Assembly: GCF_024734895.1 (NCBI RefSeq)
Contig: NZ_CP091430.1
Span: 147,001-211,000, forward strand
DNA from: Paenibacillus spongiae
GTDB lineage: Bacteria; Bacillota; Bacilli; Paenibacillales; Paenibacillaceae
Reading direction: 5' to 3'
DNA: 64,000 nucleotides
Position numbers and translations under genes: made by a program. Below the pieces are notes generated by a model. The model saw nothing but the letters and a program-made list of their open reading frames with translations, was not told the origin of the DNA and searched no databases. Within the stretch, counting starts at the first letter, position 1. Each line of letters begins with the position of its first letter. Shown one piece after another: positions 53,178 through 62,094 of this stretch.

Positions 53178-54063
53178 GACGTTCGTGCTTCTGGCGGATG
53201 TTCAAGCGTTAACGACACATTTTGAGAAGCCGGATTTGATTCGTGAGCACTTACGCGAGATTGCGCTGGATTATCTATCCGTAGGCATTCATCCGGATCG
53301 ATCAACGATATTCGTACAGTCCATGATTCCGGAAATCGCAGAATTGACCATACTGTTCTCCATGTTCGTCACCGTTAATGCGCTGCGTCACAACCCAACG
53401 GTGAAATCGGAATCGAAGAATGCCGGGCTAGACGAGATGTACTACGGATTTCTGGGCTATCCGGTGAGTCAGGCGGCCGATATTGCATTCTGCAAAGCGA
53501 CGATCGTTCCGGTCGGAGACGATCAGCTGCCGCATCTGGAGCTGGCGCGCAAAATCGTACGCCGGTTCAACGAATTATATGAACCCGTGCTTGTGGAGCC
53601 AAAGCCGCTGATAGGCGATATGCCAAGGCTGGTGGGTACGGATGGGAATGCGAAAATGAGCAAGAGTCTCGGCAATGCCATCGCGCTGGATTCCTCAACG
53701 GAGGAGATTGCGAATAAAATCAAACGGGCTACGACGGACCCCGCTCGCGTTCATAAGAACGACCCCGGCCACCCGGATATTTGCCCGATCTATGCGTATC
53801 ATCGGGCCTTCCGCCCGGATGAATCCCCGGAAATCCGTGAAGGGTGCGAGAAAGGGACCATGGGGTGCTCTGCTTGTAAAGCACGGATTACGTCAGCATT
53901 GGAACAGCTTATTGAGCCTATGCGCGAACGCCGGTCTTACTATGCCGCGAGGCCAAAAGCTGTCGACGACATCTTAATGGCTGGAACTCAGCGAGCACGA
54001 GGAGTCGCTCAAGAGACGATGAAGGAAGTACGGGAAGCGATGAGTCTGAACTATTTTGATTGA
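53074..54063 (+). CDS. trpS: Tryptophan--tRNA ligase with [4Fe-4S]-type cysteine motif
   Basis: A 329-residue class I aminoacyl-tRNA synthetase that charges tRNA-Trp using ATP. The HIGH-like motif is TGKLHLGHYVGS (about residues 13-24) and the KMSKS loop is AKMSKSLG (K194-S198). The Trp pocket region MYYGFLGYPVSQAADI is conserved. In the anticodon-binding domain four cysteines (C237, C258, C265, C268; C-x20-C-x6-C-x2-C in PTDICPIY... through EKGTMGCSACK) closely match the [4Fe-4S] cluster ligands of Thermotoga maritima TrpRS. The ATG follows AAGGAGG by ten bases. Expression is controlled by the T-box and probably by the leader peptide upstream. The organism may carry a second, ordinary TrpRS elsewhere. 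Confidence 0.96.
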   Translation: MKERVLTGDRATGKLHLGHYVGSLQNRVHLQEKYETFVLLADVQALTTHFEKPDLIREHLREIALDYLSVGIHPDRSTIFVQSMIPEIAELTILFSMFVTVNALRHNPTVKSESKNAGLDEMYYGFLGYPVSQAADIAFCKATIVPVGDDQLPHLELARKIVRRFNELYEPVLVEPKPLIGDMPRLVGTDGNAKMSKSLGNAIALDSSTEEIANKIKRATTDPARVHKNDPGHPDICPIYAYHRAFRPDESPEIREGCEKGTMGCSACKARITSALEQLIEPMRERRSYYAARPKAVDDILMAGTQRARGVAQETMKEVREAMSLNYFD

Positions 54064-54303
54064 ACACGCAGGATGAAGCTTGAGTGGATTGGATTTTTCG
54101 TACAGCGATGAACCTGTTGCAACAGGAGAAGAGCAAGAGGGAAGAATCAGCGGCAGACAGGTTGCCGACGGCCATGTGGTCGACCGCCGTCATACAGCGA
54201 AACACCGTGCGCTGGGAGCTGCGAGTGCGCGGTGCTAAGACCTACCTCTATGCCAAGAGGCACGTTATCCGGCGGAAGGGGAGCCCAAGCAGGGCTTCCT
54301 ACT

Positions 54304-54366
54304 AAAAATACAGCCTAAGGAATGGCCCGTATGAACCAGGGCTTTTCCTTAAGCTGTATTTTTATT
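54304..54366. terminator. Bidirectional terminator between trpS and the yjdJ-like gene
   Basis: An 18-base stem with one mismatch (AAAATACAGCCTAAGGAA with TTCCTTAAGCTGTATTTT), loop of about 22 bases, T-run on both strands. The 240 bases between the trpS stop and this stem contain no convincing gene. Confidence 0.85.
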
Positions 54367-54374
54367 ACACCATG

Positions 54375-54653
54375 TTAATAACGGACATCCGCGTATTCAG
54401 GCTTAGTGTCGAATTGCTTCTTAGCAAAAGGACAAAGCGGCATTAATTTAATCTCATGCTTGCGCGCATAGTCAATGAAGTGAGTCAAGAGCTGATCAGC
54501 CAAGCCTTGTCCGCGGTAATTATCATTTACATAGGTGTGATCGATGATATATAGGGATGGATTGGTAACACTGTAGGTCATCTCTGCAATGAGTTCCCCA
54601 TTGTCCTGTATAAAGAATTGATGCTTATCCGTATTATGTTCCACTTGATACAT
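54375..54653 (-). CDS. YjdJ-type GNAT acetyltransferase
   Basis: A 92-residue compact GNAT protein of the COG2388/YjdJ type. The ATG follows AAGGAGGG; the frame extends upstream into the neighbouring gene but without a ribosome binding site. The acetyl-CoA loop reads NYRGQGLADQLLTHFIDYAR, and MTYSVTNPSLYIIDHTYVND is the characteristic central strand pair. It ends MPLCPFAKKQFD and is encoded directly after a YjdI-like ferredoxin, the same pairing as in E. coli yjdIJ. The role of the pair is unknown. Confidence 0.9.
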   Translation of the reverse strand: MYQVEHNTDKHQFFIQDNGELIAEMTYSVTNPSLYIIDHTYVNDNYRGQGLADQLLTHFIDYARKHEIKLMPLCPFAKKQFDTKPEYADVRY

Positions 54654-54700
54654 GATCGTTCCCTCCTTGGCGATTGACGAGTACTCGTAGTGAAATGGAT

Positions 54701-54925
54701 TTATGTGGATGGTGAGGATAGATACCTGTAGCTTAACGCTCCACTCGGACAAGTATCAATATGAGCAGCAATTTTGTCTGTCGGTGCCCCATCTGTATTA
54801 ATCCAAGGTCTCTTTTTCAAATCGAACACTTCAGGCATCCCTTTTACGCAAATACCAGAATGAATGCACTTCTCTGAATCGAAGTACACTTCAAAATCCT
54901 TGCCTCGATACGCTTTCTTACTCAT
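54701..54925 (-). CDS. YjdI-type single-cluster 4Fe-4S protein
   Basis: A 74-residue small iron-sulfur protein (Fer4_19/YjdI family). Cysteines lie in SEKCIHSGICVKGMPEVFDL and IDTCPSGALSYRYLS. The start ATG is preceded by AAAGGTGTG. It lies 47 bases upstream of the GNAT gene on the same strand and is probably its partner. The function is unknown; an electron-transfer or redox-sensing role is assumed from the cluster. Confidence 0.92.
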   Translation of the reverse strand: MSKKAYRGKDFEVYFDSEKCIHSGICVKGMPEVFDLKKRPWINTDGAPTDKIAAHIDTCPSGALSYRYLSSPST

Positions 54926-55457
54926 GGGGAATCACACCTTTCAAAATTGCATTAGATATCCAACTGTCTCATTCACAATGGCATGCTTATAGAGCATTCA
55001 AATGCCGTTGTTTATCCATCTTAATTTTTAAATGGGTATACGTCAAATCTAGACCGGCGCGCCTAGCCGGAACAAGCTGATGCGGTGCTGCGAGCGGTCA
55101 GATTTAGATGCCGTGGCGGGAATCCGCTCCAAATTTATTATGGTTCATCGGCTGGCGATGGGGACAATACGCTGAACCGCACGTAAGTTCACTGCTCAAT
55201 GACGTTAACGATACATAATTTGCGGGATATTCACCGTTTGTGATGTACGGGGACACAAGTCCATATTGCGCGCGGCGCTAGAGATAGAACCAGCGTGGCG
55301 CGTGGGAAATTCGGATTTTGTTATTCCTCTTACTCTCATAATAGTTAAATATTATAATATGTCATATGACAAAATCATGACAACAATCACTACCCGTACG
55401 TGCTATACTCGATCATGCAAAAAAGGAAACGATTAACTTATACAAGGGGCTGCCAGC
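54926..55457. other. 532-base intergenic region with a palindrome upstream of the S-layer gene
   Basis: No gene is supported. A perfect 12-base palindrome TGTCATATGACA (55360-55371) lies in an AT-rich stretch, followed by a second TGACA at 55378 and a TATACT -10-like hexamer at 55404-55409, about 49 bases before the S-layer-protein start. No good -35 exists, so an activator or repressor site is plausible. Confidence 0.45.
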
Positions 55458-58316
55458 ATGAGTGTAATGCGGAAAGGGACGTCAAGATTTTTTGCTAGCT
55501 TCATCGCTCTGATTATTCTATTATCCAGTTTTAACGGATTGGCCTTTGCGGATGCGGGAAGCGGCACTGCTGCAGAGGCGCAGAGCAAGCCGATTATGAG
55601 TTTGGATTATTCGGGAAGCAACTCGAAAAGCTTTACGGTCAGCGATGATTCCGGAGCTGCGGTAGACATTGCGCTGGATCAGAATTTGGCTAGTATGCAG
55701 GAGATGGTCAATCAGATTAATTCCAGGCTCGCGGGAACTCATATCACGGCGGCCGTTACTTCTCCGAACAGTTTTAAGCTTACGTCCAGCGTGATCGGGA
55801 GATATAGCTCTATTACCATCTCGGGACCGAACGCGGCCGACTTTTTTGCCAATACGCAATACCGCGGTACGGCAACGGATGCGGAGAGCGTTGCGGAAAC
55901 CAAAGCGAGCTTAACGCCATTCTTCGACTCGGACGATAGTATAGGATGGGTAACGGGCAGCATGACGCTTCCGACCGCCGATTCCATCAATGGAACCTCC
56001 ATTTCGTGGACTTCGAGCAATACGGGGATCATCACGAATACAGGCAGTGTGAATAGACCGGCGGTTAATACGAAAGTAACCCTGACAGCCGAGATTACCA
56101 AGGGCCTGGCTTTGGCGACCCAGACATTTGAAGTCACCGTCATCGGAACGACGCCTCAAGTGGTCTTAACGGATGCCGAAAGCGTAGCGAATACGAAAGC
56201 GGAAATAACCCCGATCTACGCAACAGATGAATCGCAAGGCTATGTAAAAAGGAATCTATTGCTGCGTTTGTTTGATGAAGTGAACGGCACCTCCATTTCG
56301 TGGTCTTCCAGCCATACAAGTATCGTTACGAATAGCGGGGCGGTGGCCAGACCACTGTCTACGGTTACGGTCACCTTGACGGCAACGATTACGAAAGGCA
56401 GTGTGACCGACACGGTTTCGTTCGATGTTTCGGTGATCGGGACCGTTTCCGAATTGCTCCTCAACGAAAAAGCCGGACTTCATCCCGTCTATGCGAGCGG
56501 AGACTGGGAATCCTCCGTGACCCGGAACCTGCAGCTGCCTTCCATCTCTAACGGTATCGCGATAAACTGGAATTCTTCCGACGCCGCGTACCTTGCGAAT
56601 GACGGTACGGTGACGCGTCCGAATTTCTCGGATGGCCCGGCCAATGTGGATTTGACGGCTACGCTTACCTTGAGCGGCGTCTCGGAAACGAAGACGTTCC
56701 ATATTACCGTTGTCCCGAAGGACGAGACGGATCTTGAGGCGGTTACCTACGATAAAGACCATCTTGCCGTAGGGTACGCGGCAGGCGACTCGGCCAGCCG
56801 CGTGATGGGCAGCCTTACTTTGCCAGTTAGCGGAGCGCACGGTTCGGTCATTGCCTGGTCTTCAAGCAACACTGCCGTCATTTCCAATACCGGAGTCGTC
56901 AACCGGCCTTCCGCCGCGGATGCGAATGTCATGTTGACCGCTGCGGTTACCAAGGGCGGGGAAGAGGCTGCCGCCACATTCATGCTGACGGTAAAACGTG
57001 TAGAGCCGGTTAATATTCCAGGCGGCTTCATAGCACCGCCAACCCCTCCGGCGCCGCCCGCATTTGCAATGACCAGCGCGACCCAATCGTTGATCGAATC
57101 GTCAGGCAGCGGCGTTATCGTGGCTGCGGTTGAAACCTCCACGAACAGAGCGGGGGCTGCCGTAACGAAAGTTAATGAAGCGGAGCTTCTGAAACAAGTA
57201 AGCCACACAGAGGCTAGAGTCGTCGTTGTTCCTGTGGAAAGTTCGAACGGTAAAGCCGTTGTTTCGTTGACGCCGGGACTGCTTGCAGCGTTGAAACAGA
57301 AGGACGAACGATCGAAAGTCGTATTCCAAATGAACGGCGTTACCTATGAACTCCCTGCTGCTTTGGCGGACACCTCGGCAGTAGCGAAAGCGCTTGGTCT
57401 TTCCGATTCGGAAGCCAAGGATGCCGAGATCCACGTATCCATTGAAGCCTTGCCTGCAAGCGCCGTGCAAGATCAGGTCGCGGAGGCCGGCGGCACCCTT
57501 GCTGCTTCTGCCGCAAGCTTCTCGATCGCCATCGTTACACCGGGCAAGACCTATGATTTCAACGATTTCCGCGGCCATTACATCAACCGTTCATTTGAAT
57601 TGAATCATTCCGTGGATTCGGCAAATGCCGCAGGCGTCGTCATTCATTCAGACGGTTCCGTGTCGCCTGTGCCTGCGATCTTTACGGCTGCAGCCGGCAA
57701 GCCGGTAGCCATAATCAAAGCCGATCACAATTCCGTGTATACGGTGATTGAGCATACGAGCAGCCTTTCTGACATTGGCACCTCATGGGCTAAAGACAAA
57801 ATCAAGATCCTGGCGAACAAAAAAATCATCCATGGATACGAGGGCGGCACATTCAAGCCCAGCGGCGTTGTGACGCGTGCGGAGTTCGCGGCGATCCTGG
57901 CGAAAGGGCTTGGACTGAGCGACGATGCGAGCGCAATAACGTTCTCGGATGTTACTATGGAGGCGTGGTATGCCGGCGCCGTAGGCGCAATGTCCTCCCG
58001 CGGCTTCATTAACGGTTATGCGGACGGGAGCTTCAAAGCCGATCAAACAATCACCCGTCAAGAAGAGGCCATCATTCTCGGCCGCGTGCTTGCTTATCTG
58101 AACGTAGAGACGGATGCGAGCCTGTCCATTCTTGATTCATTCCATGACCGCGCTTCGATTGCCAAGTCTGCCGAGTCTCATATTGCGGCGCTTGTCGGCC
58201 TAAAGATTATGAACGGCAGCGACCAAGGAAACTTAAATCCGCAAGGCTATGCTACTCGCGCAGAAACGGCGGCATTGATCTATAAGCTTCTAAGCTTAGT
58301 GAAGTTCCTCAATTAA
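55458..58316 (+). CDS. S-layer-homology surface protein with Ig-like repeats
   Basis: A 952-residue exported protein. Signal peptide MRKGTSRFFASFIALIILLS, cleaved after about residue 31. Residues 35-145 form an N-terminal domain of unknown type. Four 'atrophied' bacterial Ig-like repeats follow (about 150-235, 240-330, 333-420, 428-512), each with a pattern such as ADSINGTSISWTSSNTGIIT and ending in TFEVTVIGT. A proline-rich linker (PPTPPAPPAF) and a domain of about 200 residues precede three SLH domains (772-952; for example KIIHGYEGGTFKPSGVVTRA, FINGYADGSFKADQTITRQE, MNGSDQGNLNPQGYATRAE) that anchor it to cell-wall polymer. The gene is monocistronic. A surface-adhesion or envelope role is likely; no enzyme motif was recognised. 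Confidence 0.93.
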   Translation: MSVMRKGTSRFFASFIALIILLSSFNGLAFADAGSGTAAEAQSKPIMSLDYSGSNSKSFTVSDDSGAAVDIALDQNLASMQEMVNQINSRLAGTHITAAVTSPNSFKLTSSVIGRYSSITISGPNAADFFANTQYRGTATDAESVAETKASLTPFFDSDDSIGWVTGSMTLPTADSINGTSISWTSSNTGIITNTGSVNRPAVNTKVTLTAEITKGLALATQTFEVTVIGTTPQVVLTDAESVANTKAEITPIYATDESQGYVKRNLLLRLFDEVNGTSISWSSSHTSIVTNSGAVARPLSTVTVTLTATITKGSVTDTVSFDVSVIGTVSELLLNEKAGLHPVYASGDWESSVTRNLQLPSISNGIAINWNSSDAAYLANDGTVTRPNFSDGPANVDLTATLTLSGVSETKTFHITVVPKDETDLEAVTYDKDHLAVGYAAGDSASRVMGSLTLPVSGAHGSVIAWSSSNTAVISNTGVVNRPSAADANVMLTAAVTKGGEEAAATFMLTVKRVEPVNIPGGFIAPPTPPAPPAFAMTSATQSLIESSGSGVIVAAVETSTNRAGAAVTKVNEAELLKQVSHTEARVVVVPVESSNGKAVVSLTPGLLAALKQKDERSKVVFQMNGVTYELPAALADTSAVAKALGLSDSEAKDAEIHVSIEALPASAVQDQVAEAGGTLAASAASFSIAIVTPGKTYDFNDFRGHYINRSFELNHSVDSANAAGVVIHSDGSVSPVPAIFTAAAGKPVAIIKADHNSVYTVIEHTSSLSDIGTSWAKDKIKILANKKIIHGYEGGTFKPSGVVTRAEFAAILAKGLGLSDDASAITFSDVTMEAWYAGAVGAMSSRGFINGYADGSFKADQTITRQEEAIILGRVLAYLNVETDASLSILDSFHDRASIAKSAESHIAALVGLKIMNGSDQGNLNPQGYATRAETAALIYKLLSLVKFLN

Positions 58317-58346
58317 TAAGACAGCTGCGTTCATGATACGAGCACC

Positions 58347-58388
58347 AAAGAGCCAGGGTACCTTGTTGCAGGTATCCCGGCTCTTTTC
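58347..58388 (+). terminator. Terminator after the S-layer protein gene
   Basis: AAAGAGCC(A)GGGTACC pairs imperfectly with GGTATCCCGGCTCTTT, followed by TTCTG, about 31 bases past the stop codon. Confidence 0.7.
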
Positions 58389-58622
58389 TGTGCGTATGGA
58401 TCTGATCGGGATCTGAAATAGGGCTAGTACTGAAGCGTCTCGAGAACAAATCTTTCCGAGCTCATGGACGAATATAACAAGTGAAGCGGCCGCGGCGCAG
58501 GTTTCGTTAAGCAAGTAAAGGGGGAAACTTATATAAATAAGTTATGCTAAGATAAGGTAAGGTAAGATAATGATCTCCCTCATGCACGCACGACAATTTA
58601 TAGCGAAGGATTGATAGGTAAC

Positions 58623-58841
58623 ATGGCAGCGAATGAAACGGAAACGTTGAAGAATATTTTGAGAGACATGGTATCGATGGAGCTTCGAGTGAAGACATCG
58701 GAAGTGAAAAGCACGATCGAGCTGATGGACGGATACGGGCTGAAGTATAAGAACTCCTGGGATTCCGTGGAGCTGGAAGGCTATACGGTGATCGATTTCT
58801 GGAGGAAGGATCTGATTAAATCCTCCGCTCCAACAGAATGA
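58623..58841 (+). CDS. Small hypothetical soluble protein
   Basis: About 72 residues starting MAANETETLKNILRDMV and ending FWRKDLIKSSAPTE, charged and mostly helical, without signal peptide or membrane segment. An upstream TTG at 58611 is a possible alternative, next to GAAGGA; neither ribosome binding site spacing is ideal. A near-perfect terminator follows ten bases after the stop, which supports a real gene. The 300 bases before it contain only the previous terminator and a run of GGTAA/TAAGATAA repeats near 58540-58570. Family not recognised. Confidence 0.65.
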   Translation: MAANETETLKNILRDMVSMELRVKTSEVKSTIELMDGYGLKYKNSWDSVELEGYTVIDFWRKDLIKSSAPTE

Positions 58842-58857
58842 CGTTGGTGATACTGGG

Positions 58858-58897
58858 CTGCAGCAGGTTACGTACAAGTAACCTGCTGCAGTTTTTT
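58858..58897 (+). terminator. Strong terminator after the small hypothetical gene
   Basis: A perfect 14-bp stem (CTGCAGCAGGTTAC with GTAACCTGCTGCAG), six-base loop, then six T. Confidence 0.93.
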
Positions 58898-58923
58898 ACG
58901 TTCAAAAGAATTGATAAAGTACC

Positions 58924-58965
58924 TTGCATTCATAAGTACTTTAACTTATGATTGTTATGTACTTA
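58924..58965 (+). promoter_or_regulatory. PadR promoter with operator-like AAGTACTT palindrome
   Basis: TTGCAT and TATGAT with a 17-base spacer. The palindrome AAGTACTT (58934-58941) lies in the spacer, a related AAGTAC at 58917 precedes it, and TATGTACTTA (58956-58965) covers the start site. Such paired sites around a promoter are typical of PadR autoregulation. The promoter position also rules out the ATG at 58948 as translation start. Confidence 0.6.
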
Positions 58966-59001
58966 AGAATGTTAGGTAATATTGAGGCGGAGGAACAGCG
59001 A

Positions 59002-59316
59002 TTGAATACGGAAATGCTGAAGGGGACCGTCGATCTCTTGATTCTTTCGATTATTCAAGAGAGCGATAATTATGGATACGAGATCTCAAAGGCAATTAAG
59101 GATCGGACATCCGGGGCCTTTGAACTGCAGGAAGCGACGTTGTATTTGTCGTTGAAGCGACTGGAGAAGCAGCACGCGGTGGCCTCTTACTGGGGCGATC
59201 AGACTCACGGAGGAAGACGGAAATATTATTCGATTACCGATGAGGGGCGACTGCTTTTGAATAAATACATTCAAGATTGGCAGCATACCTCCCGAATTGT
59301 AAACCGATTTATCTAG
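59002..59316 (+). CDS. PadR-family transcriptional regulator
   Basis: A 104-residue winged-helix repressor. The TTG start lies nine bases after GGCGGAGG and gives the standard N-terminus MNTEMLKGTVDLLILSIIQE. DNYGYEISKAIKDRTSGAFE and the recognition region QEATLYLSLKRLEKQHAVAS are followed by the wing GRRKYYSITDEGRLLLNKYI. It is followed 13 bases later by a HAAS-type membrane protein and a DedA gene. PadR genes often regulate such envelope-stress modules. Confidence 0.93.
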   Translation: MNTEMLKGTVDLLILSIIQESDNYGYEISKAIKDRTSGAFELQEATLYLSLKRLEKQHAVASYWGDQTHGGRRKYYSITDEGRLLLNKYIQDWQHTSRIVNRFI

Positions 59317-59329
59317 GGGGACTGAGGAG

Positions 59330-59971
59330 ATGCATTTGTTTCGGAAAGCATTCAGTTTAGGCGATATCAAGTATTCGTGGATGTTGATCCTGTCCATTCT
59401 AATATGCGGCGCGTTCTTTTACGCAGACCGTATGGATCAACCCGATGACCGGCTTTGGTTGTCCGTTGGGTATGGTGCCTCGTTCGGGCTGGCTATTCTA
59501 TGGAGCGTCATGAATTATATCGGCCATATTCGAATCAATGCGATGTACCGGAAGCAGAACGATATCGGGGCTTACGTCGAACAGCTGGCTATGAGCGATG
59601 AAGACAAGCTGGAGCTGCGCAATTATTTAGAGGATTATACGGAGGATTTAATGACCCGGGGAAAATCCAGGGAACAGGCAACCGCGGAGGCCATATCGCA
59701 ATTCAAGGTCAAGGAGCTGTTATCTCTATCGAAGAACACCTCGCTGTTCCAGCTGCATGCGCATTGTTATTTATTCGGCTGGGCCGCGGTTGCTTGCGCA
59801 GCACTTGTCCTGCTTGTCGTTTTGGATGGGGCATTAGGGTCAAACGCGGTATTGGTATTGATTCTTGAAACGATATTTATCGTGTATGGCGCTTCCCTTT
59901 TCCTCTTGTTTCTCGTCTATAAATTGTTAGATGCTTGGATCCATCAGAAGATGTACGGCAATTTATCTTAA
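59330..59971 (+). CDS. HAAS-domain membrane protein next to PadR
   Basis: A 213-residue protein with four hydrophobic segments (about 16-34, 47-65, 145-165 and 177-200). Between them lies a cytoplasmic HAAS-type helical domain: LAMSDEDKLELRNYLEDYTE and TRGKSREQATAEAISQFKVK. HAAS (PadR-associated) proteins are usually the membrane partners of PadR regulators and are thought to sense the membrane and sequester or signal to the repressor. It is encoded 13 bases after the PadR gene, with GGGGGACTGAGGAG before the ATG. Confidence 0.85.
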   Translation: MHLFRKAFSLGDIKYSWMLILSILICGAFFYADRMDQPDDRLWLSVGYGASFGLAILWSVMNYIGHIRINAMYRKQNDIGAYVEQLAMSDEDKLELRNYLEDYTEDLMTRGKSREQATAEAISQFKVKELLSLSKNTSLFQLHAHCYLFGWAAVACAALVLLVVLDGALGSNAVLVLILETIFIVYGASLFLLFLVYKLLDAWIHQKMYGNLS

Positions 59972-59996
59972 TACTCCGAAAGTACAGAGGTGTAGC

Positions 59997-60611
59997 ATGG
60001 AGAACTGGATTACAGAAATGATGAATCAATTTGGCTATATCGGTGTCTTCCTGCTCATTACGATTGAGAATGTGTTTCCGCCGATTCCATCCGAGGTCAT
60101 CCTAACATTCGGCGGTTTCATGACGACCAATTCGTCCGAGCTCAGCATCATGGGAATGGTGGTATCCTCCACAGTCGGATCCTTAGTCGGGGCAATCGTC
60201 CTGTATTACATCGGCTATTTGATTGATCGGAGCAGAATGGAGCGTATCATTGTCAGATGGGGCAGGATTCTAAGACTGACCACTGCCGACGTGCATAAGG
60301 CTTACAACTGGTTCTCCAAATACGGAGTGTGGACCGTGCTTCTCTGCCGGCTTGTCCCACTGCTCCGCAGTCTGATTTCCATTCCGGCAGGGAGCACCCG
60401 CATGAACCTGGGATTGTTTATTCTCCTGACCACCGTAGGGTCATTGATCTGGAATACGACGCTCATTAGTATCGGCGCTGCCGTCGGCTCTTCATGGGAA
60501 ACCATCGTGGCCTACATGAACATCTATTCCAATGTCGTCTACGTCCTTATTGCCCTCGGTTGTATAGCGGTCGTAGCACTTATACTTCGCCGGAAGCGGA
60601 AGACTACGTAA
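59997..60611 (+). CDS. DedA/VTT-family membrane protein
   Basis: A 204-residue integral membrane protein with about five hydrophobic segments. The ATG used follows AGAGGTG; the upstream part of the open frame overlaps the previous gene. Family markers are FLLITIENVFPPIPSEVILT with the conserved acidic residue, and the re-entrant loop CRLVPLLRSLISIPAGSTRM with the conserved arginine and GxxxMxxxxF-like end. DedA proteins flip polyprenyl-phosphate or phosphatidyl lipids and support membrane potential. It ends in a terminator. Confidence 0.93.
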   Translation: MENWITEMMNQFGYIGVFLLITIENVFPPIPSEVILTFGGFMTTNSSELSIMGMVVSSTVGSLVGAIVLYYIGYLIDRSRMERIIVRWGRILRLTTADVHKAYNWFSKYGVWTVLLCRLVPLLRSLISIPAGSTRMNLGLFILLTTVGSLIWNTTLISIGAAVGSSWETIVAYMNIYSNVVYVLIALGCIAVVALILRRKRKTT

Positions 60612-60636
60612 ACAATATATGACATCGCTGTTGTGT

Positions 60637-60676
60637 AACCCTCCCAAGCCGATCCGGTCCAAGGGAGGGTTTGTTC
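60637..60676 (+). terminator. Terminator after the DedA gene
   Basis: AACCCTCCC pairs with GGGAGGGTT, 17-base loop, followed by TGTTC. Confidence 0.7.
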
Positions 60677-60784
60677 ATTCCCCGCGCCGGCGGGCATACT
60701 GCTTTTTTTGTTGATGGGATGGAAACATATTCCGCCTAGGAGTCGTATATAACGGTAACCAAACAAGAGATTGGGGAGAGTCCT

Positions 60785-61186
60785 ATGTTTACGGAACCGT
60801 CCTTCGGTGGCTTCGGCATCCTGTTTTCGATTGTTCCTGTTTTTATCGTCATCGTGTTCGCGATCGTCATTATCGGCATCGTCACGAACGGGGCGCGGTA
60901 TTTCAAAAATGCGAGGTCGCCTCGCGAATCCGTATTTGCCCGGGTCGTCGCCAAGCGGATGGAGGTTCGCAACCATACGAGCCATCACAGCAACGGCAGC
61001 GGCGGGATGAACCCGGTCAACTCTTCCCGGACGTATTACTACATCACGTTGGAGTTCGATAACGGAGCGCGGAAAGAGTACCTCGATGTGAAAAATTTAT
61101 TCGGCCTTGTCGTTGAAGGTGACGAAGGATATGCCGCCGTTCAAGGTGACTGGATCGTCGCGTTCGAACGGGGAGCGGTATACTGA
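60785..61186 (+). CDS. DUF2500-domain protein
   Basis: A 133-residue protein with one N-terminal membrane segment (FSIVPVFIVIVFAIVIIGIV) and a soluble DUF2500 domain: ARSPRESVFARVVAKRMEVR, a Ser/His-rich linker, then TYYYITLEFDNGARKEYLDV and DEGYAAVQGDWIVAFER. Start ATG follows GGGGAGAG. The family is widespread but of unknown function. It stands alone. Confidence 0.88.
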   Translation: MFTEPSFGGFGILFSIVPVFIVIVFAIVIIGIVTNGARYFKNARSPRESVFARVVAKRMEVRNHTSHHSNGSGGMNPVNSSRTYYYITLEFDNGARKEYLDVKNLFGLVVEGDEGYAAVQGDWIVAFERGAVY

Positions 61187-61266
61187 AGAGAAACCATAGT
61201 TTCACTAGCAAGATCACTGCAGAACAGCTTCGTGCAACCAAACTCATATAGAAGGGTATGAGGCGT

Positions 61267-62094
61267 GTGAATGAGCATAGCAAACGATTATTGTCATTGG
61301 CTCATGACTATTCTCGCGAATTGTCTCAACATGAGGTAATCGGCGAGTTCTGGGATCGGATCTCTCTCGTTCTCAAAGGCAGCGTGTCGCGGGGGAACAG
61401 CGACCGTTATTCGGATATTGATTTTGTGTTCTTTTGTAGCGGGCAGGATCTTAAGCGCATTCAACAAACCTATCGTCAGCTTGGTTTAACCGACCGTACC
61501 GATGGCGTCTTTATCCCGATCGGGGACTGGGCCGGACACTACCATTTTGAATCCTATGACATCTTACAAGGCTACTTTGACCGTTATGATTTTCCTCAGG
61601 TGTGGGAGTTTCAGCATGCGATCCCGATTCATGACCCCGGACATCGATTCAGCCAATTGCTGGAGCAGGCCTCCGGTGAATTTTTAAGGGATCCAATTCC
61701 TTATGTGAAGGATCAGTATTTAGACCTGCAGCTTACACTGGACTGGATGAGGCATCCGTTAAAAAGGGGAGACAGCATATCCGCTCATTTGCACGGTGCA
61801 AAGATCGTTCAAGGAGTTTGCCGGATGGCATATCTGCTGGACGGCAAGAGCTATCCGCATGATAAGTGGGTATCGGCCTATCTTCCCGCTACAAGGTTCG
61901 GAGCAAGGTATGGCGCGGAAATTCTGGCTTATTTGAATGCAATGCCGGTCAGCCATTCGATAACGCCTCACAGGGAGCTGGCTCAGTACCCTTGCTATGC
62001 GAAAGCGGAGGAGCTGATCCATCAGGCAGGTGCCTTTATTCGGGAACATTATGGCGAGCATCCCTGGATCGAGCAATGGTACAAATATGTGTAG
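61267..62094 (+). CDS. Nucleotidyltransferase-domain protein
   Basis: A 275-residue protein. GTG start ten bases after AGAAGGG; an ATG at 61258 is only one base from it. The nucleotidyltransferase core reads VLKGSVSRGNSDRYSDIDFV (GSxxRG plus the DxD metal pair), as in kanamycin/streptomycin nucleotidyltransferases and MNT-type proteins. The remaining 190 residues form a helical C-terminal domain (LDLQLTLDWMRHPLKRGDSI). It may transfer a nucleotide to a small molecule, but no antibiotic-resistance function can be assigned. Confidence 0.85.
   Translation: MNEHSKRLLSLAHDYSRELSQHEVIGEFWDRISLVLKGSVSRGNSDRYSDIDFVFFCSGQDLKRIQQTYRQLGLTDRTDGVFIPIGDWAGHYHFESYDILQGYFDRYDFPQVWEFQHAIPIHDPGHRFSQLLEQASGEFLRDPIPYVKDQYLDLQLTLDWMRHPLKRGDSISAHLHGAKIVQGVCRMAYLLDGKSYPHDKWVSAYLPATRFGARYGAEILAYLNAMPVSHSITPHRELAQYPCYAKAEELIHQAGAFIREHYGEHPWIEQWYKYV

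Noticed and set aside
54084..54305. 73-codon frame after trpS
   Set aside because: No ribosome binding site, Arg-rich shadow-like composition, and it runs into the terminator.
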